From Liolophura sinensis (lineage: Eukaryota; Mollusca; Polyplacophora; Chitonida; Chitonidae): DNA of 64,000 nucleotides. How positions within the stretch are numbered: position 1 is the first letter of the stretch; every line of letters starts with the position of its first letter. Below, piece after piece: positions 9,901-23,924 of this stretch. The notes below the pieces were generated by a model, which worked only from the letters and a program-made list of their open reading frames with translations, made no database searches and had not been told where the DNA came from. The stretch covers positions 23,387,704-23,451,703 of the forward strand of contig NC_088304.1 of NCBI RefSeq assembly GCF_032854445.1. The letters run 5' to 3'. The position numbers and the translations under genes are program-made.

Positions 9901-10639
9901 GCAGAATTAGCACTTACTTATGCTGGGGGAGAGGACAGGTACATAACATCTAGAAAACAATTGTCCCCTAAACCTCAATCTTTCCTGCCATCAGTAATGT
10001 GCTGGTCGTCAAATAGAATTAGCACTTACTTATGCTGGGGGAGAGGAAAGGTACATAACATCTAGAAATCAAATCTCCCCTTAACCTCAATCTTCCCTGG
10101 CATGAGTGATGTGCTGGTCGTCAAATAGAATTAGCACTTACTTATGCTGGGGGAGAGGACAGGTGCATAACATCTTGAAAAGAGTTTTCCCTTAATCTCA
10201 ATCTTTCCCGGTTTAGGTAATGTGCTGGTGGTCAAAAAGAATTAGCACTTACTTATGCTGGGGGGGAGGACAGGTACATAACATCTTCAAAAGAGTTCTC
10301 CCCTTAACCTCAACCTTTCCTGGCATCAGTAATGTGAGGCTGTTCAAGCAGAATTAGCACTTACTTATGCTGGGGGAGAGGACAGGTACATAACATCTTG
10401 AAAACAATTCTCCCCTTAACTTCAATCTTTCCTGTTATAAGTACTGTGCTGGTGGTCAAAAAGAATTAGTATTTACTTATGCTGCTGAAAAGGGCAGGTG
10501 GATAACATCTTGAAAAGAGTTTTCCCCTTAACCTCAATCTTTCCCGGTTTAAGTAATGTGCTGGTGGTCAAGCAGAATTAGCACTTACTTTTGCTGGGGA
10601 AGAGGACAGGTGCATAACATCTTGAAAAGAGTTCTCCCT

Positions 10640-11340
10640 TAACCTCAATCTTTCCCGGTTTAAGTAATGTGCTGGTGGTCAAGCAGAATTAGCACCTACT
10701 TATGCTGGGCGAGGACAGCTGCAAAAAATCTAGAAAACAATTCTCCCCTTAACCTCAATCTTTCCCGTTATAAGTACTGTGCTGGTGGTCAAACAGAATT
10801 AGCACTTACTTATGGTGTGGGAGAGGACAGCTGCATAACATCGTGAAAAGAGTTTTCCCCTTAACCTCAATCTTACCTGGTTTAAGTAATGTGCTGGTGG
10901 TCAAGCAGAATTAGCACTTACTTATGCTGGGGGAGAGGACAGGTACAAAACATCTTGAAAAGAGTTCTCCCCTTAACCTCAATCTTTCCCAGTTTAAGTA
11001 ATGTGCTGGTGGTCAAGCAGAATTAGCACTTACTTATGCTGGGGGAGAGGACAGGTACATAACATCTAGAAAACAATTCTCAACTTAACCTCAATCTTTC
11101 CTGGCATCAGTAATGTGCTGGTGGTCAAACAGAATTAGCACTTACTTATGCTGGGGGAGAGGACAGGTACATAACATCTTGAAAAGAGTTCTCCCTTAAC
11201 CTCAATCTTTACCGGTTTAAGTTATGTGCTGGTGATCAAAAAGAATTAGCACTTACTTATGCTGGGGGGAGGACAGGTACATAACATCTTGAAAAGAGTT
11301 CTCCCCTTAACCTCAATCTTTCCTGGCATCAGTAATGTGA
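10640..11340 (+). repeat. Edge-type block related to 49.2-50.4 kb
   Basis: Contains an unusual short monomer (GCTGGGCGAGGACAGCTGC followed by AAAAAATCTAG at 10704) and TATGGTGTGGGAGAGG one monomer later. Both rare variants recur in the same order at 49253 and about 49360, some 38.55 kb away. Confidence 0.65.
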
Positions 11341-13052
11341 GGCTGTTCAAGCAGAATTAGCACTTACTTATGCTGGGGGAGAGGACAGGTACATAACATC
11401 TAGAAAACAATTCTTCCCTTAACTTCAATCTTTCCTGTTATAAGTACTGTGCTGGTGGTCAAACAGAATTAGCACTTACTTATGCTGGGGGAGAGGACAG
11501 GTGCATAACATCTAGAAAACAGTTTTCCCCTTAACCTCAATCTTTCCCGGTTTAAGTAATGTGCTGGTGGTCAAGCAGAATTAGCACTTACTTATGCTGG
11601 GGGGGAAGACAGGTACATAACATCTAGAAAACAATTCTCCCCTTAACCTCAATCTTTCCTGGCATCAGTAATGTGCTGGTGGTCAAATAGAATTAGCACT
11701 TACTTATGCTGGGGGAGAGGACAGGTACATAACATCTTGAAAAGAGTTCTCCCCTTAACCTCAATCTTTCCTGGCATCAGTAATGTGAGGCTGTTCAAGC
11801 AGAATTAGCACTTACTTATGCTGGGGGAGAGGACAGGTACATAACATCTAGAAAACAATTCTTCCCTTAACTTCAATCTTTCCTGTTATAAGTACTGTGC
11901 TGGTGGTCAAACAGAATTAGCACTTACTTATGCTGGGGGAGAGGACAGCTACAAAACATCTTGAAAACAATTCTCCCCTTAACCTCAATCTTTCCTGCCA
12001 TCAGTAATGTGCTGGTGGTCAAACAGAATTAGCACTTACTTATGCTGGGGGAGAGGACAGGTGCATAACATCTAGAAAACAGTTTTCCCCCTTAACCTCA
12101 ATCTTTCCCGGTTTAAGTAATGTGCTGGTGGTCAAATAGAATTAGCACTTACTTATGCTGGGAAAGAGGACAGGTACATAACATCTAGAAAACAATTCTC
12201 ACCTTAACCTCAATCTTTCCTGTTATAAGTAATGTGCTGGTGGTCGAATAGAATTAGCACTTACTTATGCTGGTGAAGAGGGCAGGTGCATAGCATCTTG
12301 AAAATAGTTTTCCCCTTAACCTCAATCTTTCCCGGTTTCAGTAATGTGCTGGTGGTCAAGCAGAATTAGCACTTACTTATGCTGGGGGAGAGGACAGGTG
12401 CATAACATCTAAAAAGACTTCTCTCCTTAACCTCAATCTTTCACGGTTTAAGTAATGTGCTGGTGGTCGAAAAGAATTAGCACTTACTTATGCTGGGGGA
12501 GAGGACAGGTGCATAACATCTTAAAAAGACTTCTCTCCTTAACCTCAATCTTTCACGGTTTAAGTAATGTGCTGGTGGTCAAACAGAATTAGCACTTACT
12601 TATGCTGGGGGAGAGACCAGGTACATAACATCTAGAAAACAATACTCCCCTTAACCTCAATCTTTCCTTTTATAAGTACTGTGCTGGTGGTCAAGCAGAA
12701 TTAGCACTTACTTATGCTGGGGGAGAGGACAGGTACATAACATCTAGAAAACAATTCTCAACTTAACCTCAATCATTCCTGTTATAAGTAATGTGCTGGT
12801 GGTCAAAAAGAATTAGCACTTATTTATGCTGGTGAAAAGGACAGGTGCATAACATCTTGAAAAGAGTTTTCCCCTTAACCTCAATCTTTCCCGGTTTAAG
12901 TAATGTGCTGGTGGTCAGCAGAATTAGCACTTACTTATGCTGGGGAAGAGGACAGGTACATAACATCTTGAAAAGAGTTCTCCCTTAACCTCAATTTTAA
13001 CTGGTTTAAGGTACGTGCTGGTGGTCAAAAAGAATTAGCACTTACTTATGCT

Positions 13053-13065
13053 GGGGGGGGGGGGG
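13053..13065 (+). repeat. G13 tract inside a monomer
   Basis: The usual 4-7 G run after TTATGCT is expanded to 13. The next monomer has the TTCAAAAGAG variant, as at all other expanded tracts of this class. Confidence 0.9.
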
Positions 13066-13951
13066 AGGACAGGTACATAACATCTTCAAAAGAGTTCTTC
13101 CCTTAACCTCAATCTTTCCTGGCATCAGTAATTTGAGGTTGTTCAAGCAGAATTAGCACTTACTTATGCTGGGGGAGAGGACAGGTGCAATAACATCTAG
13201 AAAAACAATACTCCCCTTAACCTCAAACTTCCTGGCAACAGTAATGGGCTGGTGGTCAAGCAGAATTAGCACTTACTTATGCTGGGTGAGAGGACAGTTA
13301 CATAACATCTAGAAAACAATACTCCCCTTAACCTCAATCTTTCCTGTTATAAGTAATGTGCTTGTGGTCAAGCAGAATTAGCACTTACTTATGCTGGAAA
13401 GAGACAGGTACATAAACACCTAGAAAACAATTCTCACCTTAACCTCAATCTTTTCCGGTTTCAGTAATGTGCTGGTGGTCAAGCAGAATTAGCACTTACT
13501 TATGCTGGGGGAGAGGACAGGTACATAACATCTTAAAAAGAGTTCTCCCCTTAACCTCAATCTGTCCTGGTTTAAGTAATGTGCTGGTGTTCAAGCAGAA
13601 TTAGCCACTTACTTATGCTGGGGGAGAGTCCAGGTACATAACATCTAGAAAACAATACTCCCCTTAACCTCAATCTTTCCTAGAATCAATAATGTGCTGG
13701 GGGTCAAACAGAATTAGTACTTACTTATGCTGGAAAAGAGGACAGCTACACAACATCTAGAAAACAATACTCCCCCTTAACCTCAATCTTTCCTGGCATC
13801 AGTAATGTGCTGGTGGTCAAATAGAATTAGCACTTACTTATGCTGGAAAGAGGACAGGTACATAACATCTAGAAAACAATTCTCACCTTAACCTCAATCT
13901 TTCCTGTTATAAGTAATGTGCTGGTGGTCAAAATAGAATTAGCACTTACTT

Positions 13952-14850
13952 ATGCTGGTGAAGAGGGCAGGTGCATTGCATCTTGAAAATAGTTTTCCCC
14001 TTAACCTCAATCTTTCCCGGTTTCAGCTATGTGCTGGTGGTCAAGCAGAATTAGCATTTACTTATGCTGGGGGAGAGGACAGGTGCATAACATCTGAAAA
14101 GATTCTGCCCTTAACCTCAATCTTTCCCGGTTTAAGTAATGTGCTGGTGGTCAAACAGAATTAGCACTTACTTATGCTGGTAAAGAGGACAGCTACACAA
14201 CATCTAGAAAACAATTCTCCCCTTAACCTCAACCTTTCCTGGCATCAGTAATGTGCTGGTGGTCAAACAGAATTAGCACTTACCTATGCTGGTAAAGAGG
14301 ACAGCTACACAACATCTAGAAAACAATTCTCCCCTTAACCTCAACCTTTCCTGGCATCAGTAATGTGCTGGTGATCAGACAGAATTAGCACTTACCTATG
14401 CTGGGGGAGAGTCCAGGTACATAATATCTAGAAAACAATACTCCCCTTAACCTCAATCTTTCCTGTTATAAGTAATGTGCTGGTGGTCAAGCAGAATTAG
14501 CACTTACTTATGCTGGGGGGGAAGACAGGTACATAACATCTAGAAAACAATACTCCCCTTAACCTCAATCTTTCCTGGCATCAGTAATGTGCTGGTGGTC
14601 AAATAGAATTAGCACTTACTTATGCTGGGAGAGAGGACAGGTACATAACACCTAGAAAACAATTCTCACCTTAACCTCAATCTTTCCCGGTTTCAGTAAT
14701 GTGCTGGTGGTCAAGCAGAATTAGCACTTACTTATGCTGGGGGAGAGGACAGGTACATAACATCTTAAAAAGAGTTCTCCCCTTAACCTCAATCTTTCCC
14801 GGTTTAAGTAATGTGCTGGTGGTCAAGCAGAATTAGCACTTACTTATGCT
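13952..14850 (+). repeat. 8-monomer block, first copy of a 15.45-kb-distant pair
   Basis: Marked by rare variants in order: GTGCATTGCATC, TTTCAGCTATGTG, AGCATTTACTTATG, GATTCTGCCCTTAACC, two CTGGTAAAGAGG monomers and GAGAGTCCAGG. The same series occurs at 29401-30300 with an offset of 15449-15450 bp held throughout. Confidence 0.88.
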
Positions 14851-15290
14851 GGGGGAGAGGACAGGTACATAATATCTAGAAAACAATTCTCCCCTTAACC
14901 TCAATCTTTCCCGGTTTAAGTAATGTGCTGGTGGTCAAACAGAATTAGCACTTACTTATGCTGGGGGAGAGGACAGGTACATAACATCTAGAAAACAATA
15001 CTCCCCTTAACCTCAATCTTTCCTGTTATAAGTAATGTGCTGGTGGTCAAGCAGAATTAGCACTTACTTATGCTGGGGGAGAGGACAGCTACACAACATC
15101 TAGAAAACAATTCTCCCCTTAACCTCAATCTTTCCTGGCATCAGTAATGTGCTGGTGGTCAAACAGAATTAGCACTTACTTATTCTGGGGGAGAGGACAG
15201 GTACATAACATCTAGAAAACAATACTCCCCTTAACCTCAATCTTTCCCGGTTGAAGAAATGTGCTGGTGGTCAAGCAGAATTAGCACTTA

Positions 15291-15310
15291 CTTATGCTAC
15301 AAAACATCTT
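15291..15310 (+). repeat. Monomer with 16-bp deletion
   Basis: TTATGCT is joined directly to ACAAAACATC, losing the 16 bp GGGGGAGAGGACAGCT. The lost segment is bounded by GCT on both sides, so it fits slippage or end joining at 3-bp microhomology. The same junction recurs at 30300. Confidence 0.85.
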
Positions 15311-18300
15311 GAAAACAATTCTCCCCTTAACCTCAATCTTTCCTGCCATCAGTAATGTGCTGGTGGTCAAACAGAATTAGCACTTACTTATGCTGGGGGA
15401 GAGGACAGGTGCATAACATCTAGAAAACAGTTTTCCCCTTAACCTCAATCTTTCCCGGTTTAAGTAATGTGCTGGCGGTCAAGCAGAATTAGCACTTACT
15501 TATGCTGAGGGGGAAGACAGGTACATAACATCTAGAAAACAAATCTCTTTTTAACCTCAATCTCCCGGCATCAGTAATGTGCTGGTGGTCAAATAGAATT
15601 AGCACTTACTTATGCTGGGAAAGAGGACAGGTACATAACATCTAGAAAACAATTCTCACCTTAACCTCAATCTTTCCTGTTATAAGTAATGTGCTGGTGG
15701 TCGAATAGAATTAGCACTTACTTATGCTGGTGAAGAGGGTAGGTGCCTAGCATCTTGAAAAAAGTTTTCCCCTTAACCTCAATCTTTCCCGGTTTCAGTA
15801 ATGTGCTGGTGGTCAAGCAGAATTAGCACTTACTTATGCTGGGGGAGAGGACAGGTGCATAACATCTTGAAAAGACTTCTCCCCTTCACCTCAATCTTTC
15901 CTGTTATAAGTAATGTGCTGGTGGTCAAGCAGAATTAGCACTTACTTATGCTGGGGTAGAGGACAGGTACAAAACATCTTGAAAAGAGTTCTCCCCGTAA
16001 CCTCAATCTTTCCCGGTTTAAGTAATGTGCTGGTGGTGAAGCAGAATTAGCACTTACTTATGCTGGGAGAATGGACAGCTACACAACATCTAGAAAACAA
16101 TTCTCCCCTTAACCTCAATCTTTCCTGGCATCAGTAATGTGCTGGTGGTCAAACAGAATTAGCACTTACCTATGCTGGGGGAAAGGACAGGTACATAACA
16201 TCTAGAAAACAATACTTCCTTTCACCTCAATTCCTGTTATAAGTAATGTGCTGGTGGTCAAGCAGAATTAGCACTTACTTATGCTGGGGGAGAAGACAGG
16301 AACAAAACATCTTGAAAAGAGTTCTCCAATTAACCTCAATCTTTCCCGTTTAAGTTATGTGCTGGTGGTCAAGCAGAATTAGCACTTACTTATGCTGGGA
16401 GAGAGGACAGCTACACAACATCTAGAAAACAATTCTCCCCTTAACCTCAATCTTTCCTGGCATCAGTAATGTGCTGGTGATCAGACAGAATTAGCACTTA
16501 CTTATGCTGGGGGAGAGGACAGGTACATAACATCTAGAAACAATACTCCCCTTAACCTCAATCTTTCCTGTTATAAGTAATGTGCTGGTGGTCAAAAAGA
16601 ATTAGCACTTACTTATGCTGGGGGAGAGGACAGGTACATAACATCTTGAAAAGAGTTCTCCCCTTAACCTCAATCTTTCCCGGTTTAAGTAATGTGCTGG
16701 TGGTCAAGCAGAATTAGCACTTACTTTATGCTGGGGGAGAGGACAGGTACATAACATCTAGAAAAACAATTCTCCCCTTAACCTCAATCTTTCCCGGTTT
16801 AAGTAATGTGCTGGTGGTCAAACAGAATTAGCACTTACTTATGCTGGGGGAGAGGACAGGTACATAACTTCTTGAAAAGAGTTCTCCCCTTAACCTCAAT
16901 CTTTCCTAGAATCAATAATGTGCTGGGGGTCAAACAGAATTAGTACTTACTTATGCTAGAAAAGAGGACAGCTACACAACATCTAGAAAACAATACTCCC
17001 CTTAACCTCAATCTTTCTGGCATCAGTAATGTGCTGATGGTCAAGCAGAATTAGCACTTACTTATGCTGGGGGAGGACGGCTTCACAACATCTTGAAAAC
17101 AATACTCCCCTTAACTTCAATCTTTCCTGGCATCAGTAATGTGCTGGTGGTCAAACAGAATTAGCACTTACCTTAGCTGGGGGAAAGGACAGGTACATAA
17201 CATCTAGAAAACAATACTCCCCTTCACCTCAATCTTTCCTGTTATAAGTAATGTGCTGGTGGTCAAGCAGAATTAGCACTTACTTATGCTAGGGGAGAGG
17301 ACAGGTACAAAACATCTTGAAAAGAGTTCTCCCCTTAACCTCAATCTTTCCCGTTTAAGTAATATGCTGGTGGTCAAGCAGAATTAGCACTTACTTATGC
17401 TGGGAGAGAGGACAGCTACATAACATCTAGAAAACAATTCTCCCCTTAACCTCAATCTTTCCTGTTATAAGTAATGGTGCTGGTGATCAGACAGAATTAG
17501 CACTTACTTATGCTGGGGGAGAGGACAGGTACATAACATCTAGAAAACAATACTCCCCTTAACCTCAATCTTTCCTGTTATAAGTACTGTGCTGGTGGTC
17601 AAACAGAATTAGCACTTACTTATGCTGTGGGAGAAGACAGGTACATAACATCTTGAAAAGAGTTCTCCCCTTAACCTCAATCTTTCCCGGTTTAAGTAAT
17701 GTGCTGGTGGTCAAGCAGAATTAGCACTTACTTATGCTGGGGGAGAGGACAGCTACACAACATCTTGAAACAATACTCCCCTTAACCTCAATCTTTCCTG
17801 GCAACAGTAATGTGCTGGTGGTCAAGCAGAATTAGCACTTACTTATGCTGGGAGAGAGGACAGCTACATAACATCTAGAAAACAATACTCCCCTTAACCT
17901 CAATCTTTCCTGGCATCAGTAATGTGCTGGTGGTCAAATAGAATTAGCACTTACTTATGCTGGGGGAGAGGACAGCTACATAACATCTAGAAAACAATTC
18001 TCCCCTTAACCTCAATCTTTCCTGGCATCAGTAATGTGCTGGTGATCAGACAGAATTAGCACTTACTTATGCTGGGGGAGAGGGACAGGTACATAACATC
18101 TAGAAAACAATACTCCCCTTAACCTCAATCTTTCTGTTATAAGTAATGTGCTGGTGGTCAAACAGAATTAGCGCTTACTTATGCTGTGGAGAGGACAGGT
18201 ACATAACATCTTGAAAAGAGTTCTCCCCTTAACCTCAATCTTTCCCGGTTTAAGTAATGTGCTGGTGGTCAAGCAGAATTAGCACTTACTTATGCTGGGG

Positions 18301-18408
18301 AAGAGGACAGGTACATAACATCTAGAAAACAGTTCTCCCCTTAACCTCAATCTTATCTGGTTTAAGGTAGGTGCTGGTGGTCAAAAAGAATTAGCACTTA
18401 CTTATGCT

Positions 18409-18951
18409 GGGGGGGGGGGGGGGGTGGAGGACAGGTACATAACATCTTCAAAAGAGTTCTCCCCTTAACCTCAATCTTTCCTGGCATCAGTAATTTGAGG
18501 CTGTTCAAGCAGAATTAGCACTTACTTATGCTGGGGAGAGGATAGCTACATAACATCTAGAAAACAATTCTCCCCTTAACCTCAATCTTTACTGTTTTAA
18601 GTAATGTGCTGGTGGTCAAAAAGAATTAGCACTTACTTATGCTGGTGAAAAGGGCAGGTGGATAACATCTTAAGAAGAGTTTTCCCCTCAACCTCAATCC
18701 TTACCGGTTTAAGTAAAGTGCTGGTGGTAAAGCAGAGTTAGCACTTACCTATGCTGGGGGAGAGGGCAGGTACATAACATCTTGAAAAGAGTTCTCCCCT
18801 TAACCTCAATCCTTCCTGATTTAAGTAATGTGCTGGTGGTCAAGCAGAATTAGCACTTACTTATGCTGGGGGAGAGGAAAGGTGCAATAAAATCTAGAAA
18901 ACAATACTACCCTTAACCTCAATCTTTCCTGGTTTAAGTAATGTGCTGGTA
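18409..18951 (+). repeat. HOR marker block with G16 tract, copy 1
   Basis: A G16 tract (18409-18424) begins a fixed series: TTCAAAAGAG, AATTTGAGGCTGTTCAAG, AGGATAGC, TTTACTGTTTTAAG, CAGGTGGATAAC, AAGTAAAGTGCTGG, AGAGTTAGC, GCAATAAAATC, then GGTAACCAAACAG at 18951. The distance from tract to last marker is about 540 bp in every full copy. Confidence 0.88.
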
Positions 18952-20224
18952 ACCAAACAGAATTAGCACTTACTTATGCTGGGGGAGAGGACAGGTACAT
19001 AACATCTTGAAAAGAGGTTCTCCTCTTAACCTCAATCTTACCCAGTTTAATTAATGTGCTGGGGGTCAAGCAGAATTAGTAGTTACTTATGCTGGGGGAG
19101 AGGAAAGGTGCAATAACATCTAGAAAACAAATCTCCCCTTAACCTCAATCTTTCCTGGCATCAGTAATGTGCTGGTGGTCAAATAGAATTAGCACTTACT
19201 TATGCTGGGGGAGAGGACAGGTACATAACATCTAGAAAACAATACTCCCCTTAACCTCAATCTTTCCTGTTATAAGTAATATGCTGGTGGTCAAACAGAA
19301 TTAGCACTTACTTATGCTGGGGGAGAGGACAGGTACATAACATCTTGAAAAGAGTTCTCCCCTTAACCTCAATCTTTCCAGTTTAAATAATGTGCTGGTG
19401 GTCAAGCAGAATTAGCACTTACTTATGCTGGGAGAGAGGACAGCTACACAACATCTAGAAAAATCAATTCTCCCCTTAACCTCAATCTTTCCCTGGCATC
19501 AGTAATGTGCTGGTGATCAGACAGAATTAGCACTTATCTATGCTGGGGGAGAGGGCAGGTACATAACATCTAGAAAACAATACTCCCCTTAACCTCAATC
19601 TTTCCTGTTATAAGTAATGTGCTGGTGGTCAAACAGAATTAGCACTTACTTATGCTGGGGGAGAGGACAGGTACATAACATCTTGAAAAGAGTTCTCCCC
19701 TTAACCTCAATCTTTCCCGGTTTAAGTAATGTGCTGGTGGTCAAGCAGAATTAGCACTTACTTATGCTGGGGGAGAGGACAGGTACATAACATCTAGAAA
19801 ACAATTCTCCCCTTAACCTCAATCTTTCCCGGTTTAAGTAATGTGCTGGTGGTCAAACAGAATTAGCACTTACTTATGCTGGGGAGAGGACAGGTACATA
19901 ACTTCTTGAAAAGAGTTCTTCTCCCTTAACCTCAATCTTTCCCGGTTTAAGTAATGTGCTGATGGTCAAGCAGAATTAGCACTTACTTATGCTGGGGGAG
20001 AGGACGGCTTCACAACATATTGAAAACAATACTCCCCTTAACCTCAATCTTTCCTGGCAACAGTAATGTGCTGGTGGTCAAGCAGAATTACCACTTACTT
20101 ATGCTGGGGGAGAGGACAGCTACAAAACATCTAGAAAACAATTCTCCCCTTAAACCTCAATCTTTCCTGGCATCAGTAATGTGCTGGTGGTCAAACAGAA
20201 TTAGCACTTACCTATGCTGGGGGA

Positions 20225-23200
20225 AAGGACAGGTACATAACATCTAGAAAACAATACTCCCCTTCACCTCAATCTTTCCTGTTATAAGTAATGTGCTGGT
20301 GGTCAAGCAGAATTAGCACTTACTTATGCTAGGGGAGAGGACAGGTACAAAACATCTTGAAAAGAGTTCTTCTCCCCTTAACCTCAATCTTTCCCGGTTT
20401 AAGTAATGTGCTGGTGGTCAAGCAGAATTAGCACTTACTTATGCTGGAGAGAGGACAGCTACACAACATCTAGAAAATCAATTCTCCCCTTAACCTCAAT
20501 CTTTCCTGTTTAAGTAATGTGCTGGAGATCAGACAGAATTAGCACTTACTTATGCTGGGGGAGAGGACAGGTACATAACATCTAGAAAACAATACTCCCC
20601 TTAACCTCAATCTTTCCTGTTATAAGTACTGTGCTGGTGGTCAAACAGAATTAGCACTTACTTATGCTGTGGGAGAAGACAGGTACATAACATCTTGAAA
20701 AGAGTTCTCCCCTTAACCTCAATCTTTCCCGGTTTAAGTAATGTGCTGGTGGTCAAGCAGAAGTAGCACTTACTTATGCTGGGGGAGAGGACAGCTACAC
20801 AACATCTTGAAAACAATACTCCCCTTAACCTCAATCTTTCCTGGCAACAGTAATGTGCTGGTGGTCAAGCAGAATTAGCACTTACTTATGCTGGGAGAGA
20901 GGACAGCTACATAACATCTAGAAAACAATACTCCCCTTAACCTCAATCTTTCCTGGCATCAGTAATGTGCTGGTGGTCAAATAGAATTAGCACTTACTTA
21001 TGCTGGGGGAGAGGACGGCTACATAACATCTAGAAAACAATTCTCCCCTTAACCTCAATCTTTCCTGGCATCAGTAATGTGCTGGTGATCAGACAGAATT
21101 AGCACTTACTTATGCTGGGGGAGAGGACAGGTACATAACATCTAGAAAACAATACTCCCCTTAACCTCAATCTTTCCTGTTATAAGTAATGTGCTGGTGG
21201 TCAAACAGAATTAGCACTTACTTATGCTGGGGGAGAGGACAGGTACATAACATCTTGAAAAGAGTTCTCCCCTTAACCTCAATCTTTCCCAGTTTAAATA
21301 ATGTGCTGGTGGTCAAGCAGAATTAGCACTTACTTATGCTGGGAGAGAGGACAGCTACACAACATCTAGAAAACAATTCTCCCCTTAACCTCAATCTTTC
21401 CTGGCATCAGTAATGTGCTGGTGATCAGACAGAATTAGCACTTATCTATGCTGGGGGAGAGGGCAGGTACATAACATCTAGAAAACAATACTCCCCTTAA
21501 CCTCAATCTTTCCTGTTATAAGTAATGTGCTGGTGGTCAAACAGAATTAGCACTTACTTATGCTGGGGGAGAGGACAGGTACATAACATCTTGAAAAGAG
21601 TTCTCCCCTTAACCTCAATCTTTCCCGGTTTAAGTAATGTGCTGGTGGTCAAGCAGAATTAGCACTTACTTATGCTGGGGGAGAGGACAGGTACATAACA
21701 TCTAGAAAACAATTCTCCCCTTAACCTCAATCCTTACCGGTTTAAGTAAAGTGCTGGTGGTAAAGCAGAGTTAGCACTTACTTATGCTGGGGGAGAGGGC
21801 AGGTACATAACATCTTGAAAAGAGTTCTCCCCTTAACCTCAATCCTTCCTGGTTTAAGTAATGTGCTGGTGGTCAAGCAGAATTAGCACTTACTTATGCT
21901 GGGGGAGAGGAAAGGTGCAATAAAATCTAGAAAACAATACTACCCTTAACCTCAATCTTTCCTGGTTTAAGTAATGTGCTGGTAACCAAACAGAATTAGC
22001 ACTTACTTATGCTGGGGGAGAGGACAGGTACATAACATCTTGAAAAGAGTTCTCCTCTTAACCTCAATCTTACCCAGTTTAATTAATGTGCTGGGGGTCA
22101 AGCAGAATTAGTAGTTACTTATGCTGGGGGAGAGGAAAGGTGCAATAACATCTAGAAAACAAATCTCCCCTTAACCTCAATCTTTCCTGGCATCAGTAAT
22201 GTGCTGGTGGTCAAATAGAATTAGCACTTACTTATGCTGGGGGAGAGGACAGGTACATAACATCTAGAAAACAATACTCCCCTTAACCTCAATCTTTCCT
22301 GTTATAAGTAATATGCTGGTGGTCAAACAGAATTAGCACTTACTTATGCTGGGGGAGAGGACAGCTACATAACATCTTGAAAAGAGTTCTCCCCTTAACC
22401 TCAATCTTTCCCAGTTTAAATAATGTGCTGGTGGTCAAGCAGAATTAGCACTTACTTATGCTGGGAGAGAGGACAGCTACACAACATCTAGAAAACAATT
22501 CTCCCCTTAACCTCAATCTTTCCTGGCATCAGTAATGTGCTGGTGATCAGACAGAATTAGCACTTATCTATGCTGGGGGAGAGGGCAGGTACATAACATC
22601 TAGAAAACAATACTCCCCTTAACCTCAATCTTTCCTGTTATAAGTAATGTGCTGGTGGTCAAACAGAATTAGCACTTACTTATGCTGGGGGAGAGGACAG
22701 GTACATAACATCTTGAAAAGAGTTCTCCCCTTAACCTCAATCTTTCCCGGTTTAAGTAATGTGCTGGTGGTCAAGCAGAATTAGCACTTACTTATGCTGG
22801 GGGAGAGGACAGGTACATAACATCTAGAAAACAATTCTCCCCTTAACCTCAATCTTTCCCGGTTTAAGTAATGTGCTGGTGGTCAAACAGAATTACCACT
22901 TACTTATGCTGGGGGAGAGGGCAGGTGCATAACATCTTGAAAAGAGTTCTCCCCTTAACCTCAATCTTTCCCGGTTTAAGTAATGTGCTGATGGTCAAGC
23001 AGAATTAGCACTTACTTATGCCGGGAGAGAGGACAGCTACACAACATCTAGAAAACAATTCTCCCCTTAACCTCAATCTTTCCTGTTATAAGTAATGTGC
23101 TGGTGATCAGACAGAATTAGCACTTACTTATGCTGGGGGAGAGGACAGGTACATAACATCTAGAAAACAATACTCCCCTTAACCTCAATCTTTCCTGTTA

Positions 23201-23855
23201 TAAGTACTGTGCTGGTGGTCAAACAGAATTAGCACTTACTTATGCTGTGGGAGAAGACAGGTACATAACATCTTGAAAAGAGTTCTCCCCTTAACCTCAA
23301 TCTATCCCGGTTTAAGTAATGTGCTGGTGGTCAAGCAGAATTAGCACTTACTTATGCTAGGGGAGAGGACAGCTACACAACATTTTGAAAACAATACTCC
23401 CCTTAACCTCAATCTTTCCTGGCAACAGTAATGTGCTGGTGGTCAAGCAGAATTAGCACTTACTTATGCTGGGAGAGAGGACAGCTACATAACATCTAGA
23501 AAACAATACTCCCCTTAACCTCAATCTTTCCTGGCATCAGTAATGTGCTGGTGGTCAAATAGAATTAGCACTTACTTATGCTGGGGGAGAGGACAGCTAC
23601 ATAACATCTAGAAAACAATTCTCCCCTTAACCTCAATCTTTCCTGGCATCAGTAATGTGCTGGTGATCAGACAGAATTAGCACTTACTTATGCTGGGGGA
23701 GAGGACAGGTACATAACATCTAGAAAACAATACTCCCCTTAACCTCAATCTTTCCTGTTATAAGTAATGTGCTGGTGGTCAAAAAGAATTACCACTTACT
23801 TATGCTGGGGGAGAGGACAGGTACATAACATCTTGAAAAGAGTTCTCCCCTTAAC
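20225..23855 (+). repeat. 33-monomer higher-order repeat, copy 1
   Basis: A 3.6-kb run of monomer variants matched in order by the adjoining segment 23925-27550 at an offset of 3695-3700 bp (33 x 112 = 3696). Matching landmarks include CTTCACCTCAATC at 20263, GGAGATCAGACAG at 20522, AGAAGTAGCAC at about 20760, GGTAACCAAACAG at 21984, GAATTACCAC at about 22890 and TTATGCCGGGAG at about 23016. Differences are scattered single bases. Confidence 0.85.
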
Positions 23856-23924
23856 CTCAATCTTTCCCGGTTTAAGTAATGTGCTGGTGGTCAAGCAGAA
23901 TTAGCACTTACTTATGCTGGGGGA

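Noticed and set aside
14030-14060. Pol III A or B box in the monomer (GGTGGTCAAGCAG)
   Set aside because: It lacks the key positions of GGTTCGANNCC and has no partner A box.
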